From positions 1,674,001-1,738,000 of the forward strand of contig JAGTXO010000001.1 of assembly GCA_019448385.1 (NCBI GenBank): a stretch of DNA of 64,000 nucleotides. The letters run 5' to 3'. The notes under the pieces were generated by a model, which saw only the letters and a program-made list of their open reading frames with translations, did not search any database and was not told the origin of the DNA. Positions 1-9,360 of the stretch are shown piece after piece. Made by a program: the position numbers and the translations under genes. The stretch comes from Diacronema lutheri (taxonomy: Eukaryota > Haptophyta > Pavlovophyceae > Pavlovales > Pavlovaceae). Each line of letters begins with the position of its first letter. Position 1 is the stretch's first letter.

Positions 1-1360
1 CGATGAGCGCCTTGGCCATGATCGCCTCGATCAGCCGCTGCCGCTCCATCGACGAGAGCGCGGGAAGCGACGCGCCGCGCTCGAGCTGCGCATGGCCCGT
101 ACCGCCGACCCCGTCGGCCGACATGTCGGTGAATCGCTCGTAGTGCGCGTCCTGGTCGCGCTTGTAATCGAAGAAGGGCGCGGGCTTGTCCGTCGGTGCG
201 CTCCCCTCGCGCCTCAGCCTGAGCTCAAAGCGCGTGCGCTCCGCCTCGAGCTGAAGCGCGTGCAGCGACGCGCCCACGGCCATGAAGAACTCGTCGTCGT
301 CCTTCGAGCGCAGCAGCCGCACGGCCAGGCCGGCGCCGAGCAGTGCGTCGCGCACCTGCCGCCACGTGGGCGAGCGCAGCATGTCATCCGCGAGCGGATC
401 GAGCATCGCCGCGCGCGCCTTGCGCAGCTCATTGGCGTGGCGCACACTCCACGTCGTCATGCAGCCGCACAGCTCGGCGCAGCAGTCGTCGTCGTCGTCG
501 TCGCGTCGCGCCTTGGCGGACGCGGACTCACGCGCGCGGCGCGCGAGATCGAGCGTAACCGCCTCTTTCGTCTTGTACGCCTTCTGCGCCTCGTTCTTGC
601 TCAGGCTCCACACGAGGACGATCTCCCAAAACGGAACATCCGAGGGGGGCGCAGCGTCCGACGTAGGCACAGGCGCGGCGTCGTCCACGCCCTTTGCGCC
701 GGTCGCCGGCTCGTCGAGGCTCGACGTGCGCTCAGGCGGCTTGAGCACGTCAAAGAGAAGCACGCCGCCGCCGCCCGTCTCCGATCGTGCCGTCGCCTCG
801 CCCGCAAACTGCACGGAGCGCGGCGGTGCGCACGCGGCAGGGCTCGCGGCAGTGGCCGATGGCGACGAATTCGCGGCGATTGGCGGGAGGATGCGCGCTC
901 TGTGCATGGCGTCAAGGCCGGGTTGTGCGATAGGAGCGAGGTTGACCTCGCGCGCCGTCGCGTCGTGCGCTGCCGCGCCTGGGCATGCCGACGGGCGGGC
1001 GGGCGCGACGGCCTCGTCTGCGTCGTATTTCTCGCCACCTGCCGCGGCCGGTTGTGGGCGGGGGCGGTCGCCCCACCAGAAGGCGGCCATGCGCGGTTCA
1101 TCGTCTGTAGTCGAGCCCCGCGCCGGCTGCGGCGGACTGCGCAACGCGCTGCTTGGCCACGGGCGCGAGTCGGGCGCGGGCGGCGGGCTCGCAGGGTAGA
1201 CGCCGTTTGGCCGCCAATCCGCGGCAGGGCGCACGAAATCCGCGCCCACGGCGCGGCCCTCAAGACCCGGCGAGACGTCGGCGTATGGACGCGCGCCAAT
1301 CGGGCCCGGGCGCCGTCCGCCCTCGACGATCATCATGGGCTGCGCCGTGCTCGAGCGCAT
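1..1360 (-). CDS. Anoctamin-like protein, N-terminal part (cut by window edge)
   Basis: One open frame runs on the minus strand from an ATG at 1360 off the left edge, giving about 453 codons without an intron. The first 200 residues are Pro/Ala-rich and look disordered. A folded part follows, beginning with FWEIVLVWSLSK, then a six-Asp run, then a stretch with LRSKDDDEFFMAVGAS and, just before the edge, SSMERQRLIEAIM. The pattern of a charged mini-domain ending in an S-x-x-(E/D)-R-x-R-L-I helix resembles the cytosolic N-terminal domain of anoctamin/TMEM16 proteins (calcium-activated channels or lipid scramblases), but the membrane part lies outside the window. An in-frame stop sits just upstream of the start region. 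The coding frame is well supported by GC-rich third positions; the family call is tentative. It is head-to-head with the zinc finger gene, 108 bp apart. Confidence 0.5.
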   Translation of the reverse strand, partial: MRSSTAQPMMIVEGGRRPGPIGARPYADVSPGLEGRAVGADFVRPAADWRPNGVYPASPPPAPDSRPWPSSALRSPPQPARGSTTDDEPRMAAFWWGDRPRPQPAAAGGEKYDADEAVAPARPSACPGAAAHDATAREVNLAPIAQPGLDAMHRARILPPIAANSSPSATAASPAACAPPRSVQFAGEATARSETGGGGVLLFDVLKPPERTSSLDEPATGAKGVDDAAPVPTSDAAPPSDVPFWEIVLVWSLSKNEAQKAYKTKEAVTLDLARRARESASAKARRDDDDDDCCAELCGCMTTWSVRHANELRKARAAMLDPLADDMLRSPTWRQVRDALLGAGLAVRLLRSKDDDEFFMAVGASLHALQLEAERTRFELRLRREGSAPTDKPAPFFDYKRDQDAHYERFTDMSADGVGGTGHAQLERGASLPALSSMERQRLIEAIMAKALI

Positions 1361-1468
1361 GGCCGTGCAGCAGGCCAGCAGCAGACGGGCCAACGGCGGC
1401 GTTTTGCCTTTTACTCATAAAGTGCAACCTTATTATTAGGCGGCGCCACGTACAGCGCGCGTCGAGCG

Positions 1469-2365
1469 ATGCGTCCGCCGCCCAAGAGGAGCGAGAACGC
1501 GCTGCAGCGGCGCGCGGAGAAGCGAGGACGCACGCTGGAGGAACAAAGGGCGCTCGATCGGAGCGTGCTCGAGCTTGCCGCCAAGGAGCGCAACGACCAA
1601 CGGCAGGCAAGCAAGACCGCCAAAGCGGCCGCGGCGTCGCGCGGCGCGTCGCCTCTCGGCGAGCGCACCGCGGCGGGCGCAAGCGCGGGCGATGCGCCGC
1701 AGGCGGGCTTGCCGCTGTCGCTGGAGCGCTTCGTGGCCAACGAGGGTCGCGGCCTGGTCGGGCATCGCCTCGAGTGCGAGGGCCGAGGCGCGGCCAAGGT
1801 GCTGAGCGCGCGGCGCGGGGAGGACACGGACTCGCTCGTCGTCAAGCTCCGCTTCGCCGCGCCCGTGCCGAGCGGCGGCCGAGATGGGCCGGCGCAGCGC
1901 ACGCTGCAGCTCACGCTCAGCAGCGTGGACGTGCTCGCCGGCCGCTTCCGCCTCGCCGACGACTCGCTCGCCGACTGGCGGTGCTCGGCGTGCAGCTTTC
2001 GCAACTTTGGCTCGCGGCTCGCTTGCAATCAGTGCCATGCGCGGCGGTTCGCGCCGACCGCCGGCGTGGGGGCGCCTTTGCCGGCGGTGGTCGCGAAGCG
2101 CGTCCCTGCTGCCAAGAAGACCAACATTGACCCAAAGCGCGCGTGGGAAGGGTCGGTCGTGCCCGCCGGGCAGGTCGAGGCCAACAAGCGACTGCGCGAG
2201 CGGCTCAAGGCCGACCCGACGCAGCTGAGCGACGCTGAACGCGAGCGCGCGGAGCAGCTCGTTTTGAGAGATGCGCGAAAGCGAGACAAGAAGGCCGCGC
2301 GCAAGGCGAGGATCGCGGCAGGCGTGGCAGCGCCGGGCTGGCGCGCGCGAACGGCGGCGCACTGA
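1469..2365 (+). CDS. RanBP2-type zinc finger protein
   Basis: Single-exon gene of 298 residues. A RanBP2-type zinc finger is visible at about residues 170-190, with the W-x-C-x2-C, internal N and C-x2-C pattern (WRCSAC ... ACNQC). Such fingers bind single-stranded RNA or ubiquitin. The N-terminus is basic and helical (KRSENALQRRAEKRGR) and the C-terminus is Lys/Arg-rich (RDARKRDKKAARKARIA), which suggests a nuclear, RNA-associated protein. A middle block of about 90 residues (from SLERFVANEGRGLVGHR) looks folded but is not one I recognise. Start chosen as the first ATG after the divergent promoter. Substrate unknown. Confidence 0.72.
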   Translation: MRPPPKRSENALQRRAEKRGRTLEEQRALDRSVLELAAKERNDQRQASKTAKAAAASRGASPLGERTAAGASAGDAPQAGLPLSLERFVANEGRGLVGHRLECEGRGAAKVLSARRGEDTDSLVVKLRFAAPVPSGGRDGPAQRTLQLTLSSVDVLAGRFRLADDSLADWRCSACSFRNFGSRLACNQCHARRFAPTAGVGAPLPAVVAKRVPAAKKTNIDPKRAWEGSVVPAGQVEANKRLRERLKADPTQLSDAERERAEQLVLRDARKRDKKAARKARIAAGVAAPGWRARTAAH

Positions 2366-2566
2366 TTCGGGAAAGAGTCGCGATCGCGGGTGTGGGCTCG
2401 GCTCGAGGGCGAACGGCAGGCGTGTGGTGGGGGCCCCGGCTGGCCCCACAGACAGTGTCAAAGAAAGCGCCCGGCCAGCCGCCAGCCGGCCAGGGGATGG
2501 GTGGGGTTTCAGTCACCCACTGTCCACCTCCCGACTCCACGGACTCATGGCGGGAACGGAAATTCG

Positions 2567-4198
2567 ATGGCGGTTGCGTCCAGGGTGCGCGGGAGCCATG
2601 CGAGCCTCAGCGGCCAGCACCCGACGGCCGTGCAAACGACGATGGCGGTTGCGATGCTCGCGGCGGCGCTCATCGCAGCGACCTCTATGCTGCGAGGGAC
2701 GAGCCGCCTCGTCAGCCCAAGGGCCGAAAGAGTGCGCGAGGGCGTGCGCAAAGACGGCGGTGCGGGTGAGCCGCACGCGCTGCGCGCGGCCGACGCTGAG
2801 GCGGTAACAGAATCGGTGCGCGCGATGGGCAACATCCACAAGCGCTACGGCAAGCTGTTCCGGCCCTGGAACGGCACGCGCTTCCCACTCCGCGTCGACG
2901 ACGGTCGGCAATTTGAGTACACGCCGATGCAGCTCTTCGCGCCGGCGGCCCGCACGGGCGTCAACGAGCACTTCCGCCGCGACGTCGCCGCGGGCTGCCT
3001 GGTCGGGAGCTCGCTCCCGTTTGTGCTCGACGTGTCGCCGGCACACTTTGCCGCGCCGCATCGCGCGGGGATGCATGCGTTCAACCCGTCCATCGTGCGG
3101 CACGGCGACGGCTATTTGGTGAGCTACCGCGTCGATTACCAGGGCGGCTGCGTCGTCGAGCGCAAGGGGATGCGCAAGCAGTACATGCAGCGCGCCGGCA
3201 ACCGGCACTCGTGCCTCGTGCGCACCGACGCGCAGCTGCGCGTGCTCGGCGAGGCGCGCGTGCTCGACGCGTGCGGCCGCGTCGTGTCTGGCGACGGGAC
3301 GGTCGACTACGATGCGGGCACTCACATTGTCGACGTGCGGCTCGCACGCGGCGCGCGCGCGCGCGCGGGCGGCGTGCCCTCGGCCGAGCCGCCAATCTAC
3401 GTCACGTACCTGCCAATGTCCCAGTTCTACCACTTCGTCGCTGGCGCGTGCAAAGCGTGCTGCATGGCATGCGACAAGAACACGCACGTCGCCATGCTCG
3501 CGCTCTCGCGTCCGGCCGGGCGCGACGACTGGGCGGTGGCCTTGCGCTCGCACGTGCCGCTGTGCACAGGCGCCATGTCAGGGCGCAACCACGCGCTCTT
3601 CGTCGGAGAGGACGGGCGGCTGCGCATGCAGGCGTGGCTCCACCCGCGCGTGGTCGTCGGCGAGGCGCCTCGAGCGCGCGGCGCGCCGGCGCGCGGCGCC
3701 GACGCGGACGGTGGGCGCGTGACGCAGGTAGCGAGCGCGCTGCGGCTGGGCGCAGGAGCGAGCGTTGCCGAGCGGTGCGCCCACCTGCGCATATCCGGCA
3801 CGTCGTCGTTGGTGCGCGTGCGCGCGCGCGGGCGCGCCGCTCTCCTCGGTGTCGGCCACCTGCACCACGCGCGGGAGCCGAACCGCTCGCTCAACCGCAT
3901 GGCGGAGCTCGAGCAGATCCGGGGCGGCGTGGCCTATTTTGGCTCGCACTACATGCACTTCTTCTATTTGCTCGACGCGCGCTCGCCCTACGCGCTCATC
4001 GCGCACTCGGCCGAGTGGTGCCTGCCGCACTCCACTGCGGCCGCGGGGAGCTGCGAGGTCGTGCAGTTCGTCTCCGGCCTCGAGCTCGCGCATGGCGACG
4101 CGGACGTGCTGCTCATGTACGGCGCGAACGACTGCGAGGCCAAGTCGGCACGCTTGTCCCTCGAGCGCGTGCTCGGTCTGCTCGAGTGGCCACATTGA
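2567..4198 (+). CDS. Membrane-anchored five-bladed beta-propeller glycosidase-like protein
   Basis: Intronless, 543 residues from the ATG at 2567 (the frame is open further upstream, so the start is a choice). A hydrophobic segment at about residues 25-40 (MAVAMLAAALIAATS) suggests a type II Golgi/ER membrane protein with a luminal catalytic part. Blade motifs of the GH43/GH130-type propeller superfamily are visible: FNPSIVRHGDGYLVSYR near residue 175, and near the C-terminus VQFVSGLEL followed by LLMYGANDCEAK, the typical last blade. A Cys-rich loop (CKACCMACDK) in mid-protein may form luminal disulfides. Similar domains act on or modify mannosides and other glycans; the exact substrate cannot be read from sequence. 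It is convergent with the importin gene. Confidence 0.68.
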   Translation: MAVASRVRGSHASLSGQHPTAVQTTMAVAMLAAALIAATSMLRGTSRLVSPRAERVREGVRKDGGAGEPHALRAADAEAVTESVRAMGNIHKRYGKLFRPWNGTRFPLRVDDGRQFEYTPMQLFAPAARTGVNEHFRRDVAAGCLVGSSLPFVLDVSPAHFAAPHRAGMHAFNPSIVRHGDGYLVSYRVDYQGGCVVERKGMRKQYMQRAGNRHSCLVRTDAQLRVLGEARVLDACGRVVSGDGTVDYDAGTHIVDVRLARGARARAGGVPSAEPPIYVTYLPMSQFYHFVAGACKACCMACDKNTHVAMLALSRPAGRDDWAVALRSHVPLCTGAMSGRNHALFVGEDGRLRMQAWLHPRVVVGEAPRARGAPARGADADGGRVTQVASALRLGAGASVAERCAHLRISGTSSLVRVRARGRAALLGVGHLHHAREPNRSLNRMAELEQIRGGVAYFGSHYMHFFYLLDARSPYALIAHSAEWCLPHSTAAAGSCEVVQFVSGLELAHGDADVLLMYGANDCEAKSARLSLERVLGLLEWPH

Positions 4199-4330
4199 CA
4201 ACTACGTACCGGAGCAGCGGCGTGGCTCAAAAGGCCGCGGTGGCGCGGGTGGTGAAGCACGGCGTCGGTTGCCGATCTGCGTCGAGTGAGTGGGCGGCGT
4301 GCTCATGCGCAGATGAGGCGCACAGAATCG

Positions 4331-7300
4331 CTAGCCGCTGAGCGCCGCGTTGAGGCGCGCGCTCTCGTGTTCGCTGAGCTGCAGCTGCGCCAGAGCGGCG
4401 CTGGCTGCCGGCTGCGCGCGCATCGCGTGAAGAAGAGCGGTCGCGCGCTGCCTCGTCTGCTGGTCGGAGAGCTCGGGCGAGGTGAGCACGTTCACTAGCG
4501 CGCGCACGAGCGTTGGCGCTCGCTCGCCATGCGCGCCGAGGAGCGCCGCGCCGTGCCTCTCGACGAGCGAGCACAGCTGCGCGTGCACTATGACGGCCTC
4601 GTCCATGTCCGCGCGCAGCGGCAAGTAGCTGAGCCACGTGTCGAGGATGCTCGGGCTCGCGGCGAGCACGTCGGCGCGGTGCAGCATCATCTTCCCCAAC
4701 GCGGAGATGGCGTTGTCGCTCGCGCTCTCCGAGTCGTCGTCGCGCGCGGTGGGCGCGGTCACGACGGCGACGAGCGCGGCGCACGCCCGCCGGCATTGCT
4801 CGTCGGTGAAGGCAGCGCCCGCATGCTGCGCGAGCACACCGAGCCCATACACGGCCGCCTGTCTGACGCTGGCAGACTCGTCCGTGGCGTACTGGATCAG
4901 AACGGGCGTGCCCAGCGTCACGAACGGCGCGCTCCCGCCGTCAGCGGAGCAATGCCTGCGCACCGACGCGCGCCGCGCGTCAAGCAGCGCGCGCTGAGAG
5001 CGCGCGCGCGCGCGGTCCGGCCCGCGCGATCGGGCGCGTGCGGTCCGGCGCGCACTCGATGATGTCGTCAAAGACGCACATGGCGGCCGTGCGGTCGGAG
5101 GCGGAGCGCTCCGGCGCGAGAAGCGCCTGCACGCGCGGCAGGATGCTCGACGAGAGGAGGGCGAGGAATGGCGAGTGGTATGCCTTGAGGCCCTGCCCGA
5201 TGCACTCGACGATCTGCGAGAGGAGCGTCTCCTCGTCAGCCGGCACCTCCTCCTCGTCCTCGTCGTCGTCATCAGCCGTCCGGTCTGCGAGCAGCGCCTG
5301 CTCGTGCTCTTGACGGCGCTCGAAGGACTCGCCGAGCAGCTGCGCGAGCGTCTTGCACAGCTCCGCGAGCTGAGCATCCGAGAGGCGCGCGCTCGCGTGC
5401 TCGACGCTCAGCTCGACTAGGGATGATGCGACCTCAGTCAGCGCGCCGCACGTCTGTGCGCACACGCGGCGCGCGCGCGCCGCGAGGCGAGGCGAGGCGA
5501 GGTGGCGTGAGAAGGGGGGCGGAGAGCGAGCGGGCAGACGAGGCGGCGCGGCGTGCGAGACTGTGCGACAATCGTCGCGGGGCACGCTCGCGCGGCGCCC
5601 GCACCGGCACGTCCGGGTCGTCGGCCATCTGCACCGTCAGCTTCTCGAGCGCAAAGTGGAGGAGCTGCTGCACGAGCTCTGAGGTCGCGCCCGCCGCGTC
5701 CTGCTCGTGCGCAAGCGCCGCTGATCGGACGAGTTCGGGCAGCGCCTGCCCAGCCGCGATCCGCACGTCCTCCATGTACTCAAACGAGACGAGCTCGCCC
5801 AACACACTCGCAACCTCGCGCACGTACGGGAAGAAGCCCGCGCGCAGCTCCTGCGCGTACGTGGTGAGCATGCTGCACGCGGTGGCCTGTGCGCGCGCAG
5901 CGCGGCGGCGCGGCGCGGCCGCTGAGCTCGCGCGCTCGCGGCGCCTTCGCGGCGCGCGAGTGCGCGCGCGCGCGCGCGCGCGCGCGCGCACCTTCTCCTC
6001 GAGCGCCGACGTGCGGATCGAGATGCGCTTGTTCCCCACACCGGGGATTGTGACGGTCACCGTCTCGCGCCCGTCCGCCTCCTCGTCATCGTCGTTCTCC
6101 ACGCCTTCGTCCGCGTCGGTGAGCTCGAGGCCCGGGTCCGCCTGCGCCGACTTGAGCAGCGGCGGGACGACGTGCGCGAGGTAGGGTACAAAGCCGTCGC
6201 CAAGGCACTTGCAGATGCGCGCGGACGCCTGCAGCATGAACGAGAGCTGCGGGTCGTCCGGCGCGAGCTGCCCGCCCACCTGCGACGAGAGCATCGCGTC
6301 CATTACCGCGACCGCGTGCGGCTCAAACTTTTCGCGCCCGACGGCGAGGCCAATGAGCGAGACACATTCCATCGCCTTGCCGCGCAGCATGTGCATCTCC
6401 TTGCCCTGCGCCGAGCTGAGGATGGCGATCAGCCCGGGCACGAACGTGTCATAAAAGGGCGCGAACGAGCCGTCCGCCACGTCGGCGATCGACGCGACAG
6501 CGGTCACGGCCTGCTCCTGAACGTGCCGCACGTTGCGCTGTAGCAGCAGCAGCAGCTTGCCGAGCAGCGCCTCGAGGTATGGCTCGAGCGTCTCGCGCGT
6601 CGTGTGCTCGCAGAAGTTGATGATTGCCGAGGCGGCGTGGCCCTGCACGCGCATCGATCCGTCGTCCATGGCTGCGCAAAGCGCGGGCAGCAGCTGCGAG
6701 TGGTATGTCTCCTGGAGTTGCGGTCCAAAGTCGGTGCACATCTGCCCAATGGTGTTCACCGACGCCCAGCGCACGCGCGCGTGCGCGTCGGCGAGGTTGG
6801 CGACGACCATCGCGACGACCGCGCCGAGCTGGCGCGAGAGCTGCTTGGAGCAGCCCTCGCCCGCCTGCGAGATCGCCATGAGCGCCGCGTGTCTCCGCTT
6901 CCAGTCGGCCGACTGAGCGAGCTGGCCCACCTGCTCGAGGATGATCGGCAGGCAGAGCTTGCCGCCGAGCGCGACGGCAAAGCGGTCGAGCGCCTCAGAG
7001 CCTACGTCGTAGTCCGAGATCTCGCTCGTGTCCTCCCCAAAGGCCGCCTGCGCACAACGGCGGCGGCGGCGGCGGCGGCGGCGCGCGCGGCGGCCGTGGG
7101 CGTCAGAGCATGCGCGCCGACGCGCCGGCACAGCGCGCGCGACACAGCGCGCGGGCGGGTGCACACACGGTGGCGCGGTACGCTGCGGCGCGCTCGCCTT
7201 CTCCCACTCGTCGAGCTCGTCCGGCGTGTCGCCCTCGAGCTCGAGCATCATGTGCAGCGCGAGCGGGATGACCGCAGGCGCGAAACCGTCAATTTTGCGG

Positions 7301-8341
7301 CACATGGCAGGCGCCGACTCAGAGAGAGTGAGCATGCACTCGAAGGCGAGGTGGCGCGTGGCCTCCTCGAGCGACGGTGCCGAGGCGACGGAGACGAGCG
7401 CGTGCACGAGCGCGTGCACGTGCTTCTTGAGGAACTTTGGCTGCGTGTCGGCAATCTCGACAAAGATCTCGAGGCCGTCGCGCGCATCATCTTCCGCGCC
7501 CGAGTTGAGCGCGGAGGAGATGGCCTGCAGCATGAGCGGGATGAGCTCCTGGAAGGGCGCGCGCTCCGACGCGGCGTCAAGCGCGAGCAAGAAGGACGCG
7601 AGCGCCTGAAACCCGGCAATGCGCACGGCCGAATGGGCATTGCCCAGCGCGTGTGCAAAGACGGCCTTGAGCGTGCCGTGCTCGGCCTTGAAGCTGTTTG
7701 CGAGCGTGTCGGCGAGCTCGGTGATGATCTGCAGCGCGGACTCATGCAAGTTGGCATTCTCCGCGCGCGTCGCTACCAGCACGAAGGGGAAGAGCTCGGG
7801 CCACGAGCCGTTGCGCACCGTCTCTCGGCCGAGCACGCCGATCGCGTCGGCCACCTTGCGCCGGATCGAGCGCTCGGCCTCGTGCTCGACGGCGCTGAGC
7901 AGCTCCTGCTTGAACGAGGCGAGCACGGGTGGCGAGAGCCGCGCGACGAGCTTCGTGCCGTCCGTCGTGTTCGGCGCCTGCGCGCTCACCGTGCGCCGCA
8001 GCAGCACCGCGCACATTGAGCGCACCTGCGCGCGCAGCGCGCGCCGGCGGCGGTGGCGGTGAAGCGCACGGCGTGCGTTCGGGCGCGCGCGGCTCAGCTG
8101 CGCAGGTAGGAACGGACGCGCGCAAGGCCGCAGCTCGCGCGCGCCCCCGATCGCGCGGTGGCGTGGGCACCTCCGCATCTGTCGACGTGCGCAAGAGCGT
8201 GACGAGGCACGCGAAGAGCGTGTCCGGCTGCTCCTTGGAGGCGTTGTACGCGCTCTCGGCGGCGCCGCGCTGGTCGTTGTTCCCGGACATGAGCGCGCGG
8301 ACGAGCTGCTCGAAGCTGGCGACGACGGAGGGGGAGGCCAT
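4331..8341 (-). CDS. IPO5: Importin-5 / karyopherin beta-3 homolog
   Basis: Nuclear import receptor of the importin-beta family, carrying ribosomal proteins, histones and other cargo through the pore with RanGTP. Six exons join in frame: 8341-8171, 8025-7198, 7047-5992, 5886-5605, 5453-5056 and 4955-4331, giving 1119 residues (human IPO5 1097). HEAT repeats run throughout. Recognisable blocks are VRSMCAVLLRRTVS at the exon 1/2 junction, WKRRHAALMAISQAGEG, ARVRWASVNTIGQMCTDFGP, SMRVQGHAASAIINFCEHTT and ASVRQAAVYGLGVLAQHAG. Intron 2 (7197-7048) begins with GC; the other four begin with GT. The exon 5/6 junction is fixed by the restored sequence FDDIIEHCSA, matching the animal protein. Intron 3 contains a 30-bp pure CG run. 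Head-to-head with the PLAC8 gene. Confidence 0.96.
5961..5990. repeat. Alternating CG tract in IPO5 intron 3
   Basis: Thirty bases of strictly alternating pyrimidine-purine (tg, cg repeats, ca) lie directly next to the 5' splice site of the intron (5991-5887). Such tracts readily form left-handed Z-DNA. Confidence 0.9.
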
Positions 8342-8502
8342 CGCGACGCGCTCCTCTCGCGCGACTCGCCGGTGAGGGAGGAGCCGCGCGCGGGCCCGCG
8401 CCGCGTGACTGCCGTGGTGACGGTGACACCAACGCTTTCTTCGGAGCTCCGGCGACAGGTTGCCCCCTCCACATCCCCAGCTTCCGGTCGTCGCGTCACA
8501 CC

Positions 8503-9216
8503 ATGCAGAGAGACGACGGGCGCCTGCTCGAAGAAGGGACCAAGCAGTTCAGCTCAGGGATCTGCGCGTGCTGCTCGGACGCGGACAGTTGCTGCCTCTC
8601 GTGCTGGTGCCCGTGCGTGCAGTTTGGCCAAAACCAGGAGCGCGCGTTCCGCTCGCAGCATCGGACGTGCTGCCGCTGGGCGATGCTGTGGGTGACGCCT
8701 CTCGTCGTCGTGTGGATGCTCAACACGCTGCTTGAACTCGCGACCGGCCGGCATCAGTGCAAGTTCTTCTGCCACGACGAAAAGCAGGGCCTTGTCGAGG
8801 TGGATTCGTCGGTCGACCTCTCTTCGCTCGAGGTGACGAAGGGGTGCTTCGAGCAATGCTACCCCGTCTTCCCGCGTTGGGTCGAGGCCTTCGAGCCGTT
8901 CGCGTGGATCGTCGGGTGCATCGTCGTTGCCGTGCTGGCCGGCCGCCGCCGCGCCCTCCTCCGCGCGCAGCACCGCATCCGCGGCTCGCTCGAGGCCGAC
9001 ATTGTCGGCCACTGCTTCTGCGGCTGCTGTTCGCTCGCGCAGGAGGCCCGGCACATCGCGCACGAGGAGCTGGTCGCGCGCCAGGCCGAGCAGAATGGCG
9101 TGCCAATCGGCAGCGTGGCGCAGCCCATGCCACCCGTCGGGTACGGCGTCGAGTCTGCGACCCCCACGCTCGCGCAGCCGGTCGCGCAGCCGGTCTATTC
9201 GCTCGCGCAACCGTGA
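8503..9216 (+). CDS. PLAC8 family Cys-rich protein
   Basis: Intronless, 237 residues. The PLAC8 domain is split as in many family members: an N-terminal half with CACCSDADSCCLSCWCPC and two hydrophobic segments, and a later GHCFCGCCSLAQEARH, the standard closing motif. Around it lie two membrane-compatible stretches (AMLWVTPLVVVWML and WIVGCIVVAVLAG). PLAC8 proteins are usually small membrane proteins tied to cell size, metal (cadmium, calcium) handling or transport. A long insertion with four more Cys separates the two halves. The C-terminal tail has an AQPVAQPV repeat. Convergent with LTV1, 144 bp between stops. Confidence 0.85.
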   Translation: MQRDDGRLLEEGTKQFSSGICACCSDADSCCLSCWCPCVQFGQNQERAFRSQHRTCCRWAMLWVTPLVVVWMLNTLLELATGRHQCKFFCHDEKQGLVEVDSSVDLSSLEVTKGCFEQCYPVFPRWVEAFEPFAWIVGCIVVAVLAGRRRALLRAQHRIRGSLEADIVGHCFCGCCSLAQEARHIAHEELVARQAEQNGVPIGSVAQPMPPVGYGVESATPTLAQPVAQPVYSLAQP

Positions 9217-9360
9217 ACATCGCCGTCGCCTGCGCGCGACTGCGAGCACCGGCGGGCATGCCACGCCACACGGGTGGCACGGCCTGGCAGGGCATCTGTG
9301 CCATGACCTGCGCTCTGCACGCACTGGCAAATGGAGCGTCGTTCAACTCATGCGGAGTGC

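Noticed and set aside
92-1420. Long plus-strand open frames opposite the anoctamin-like gene
   Set aside because: Arg/Ala/His-rich translations typical of antisense frames in GC-rich coding DNA; the minus frame has the better codon bias and motifs.
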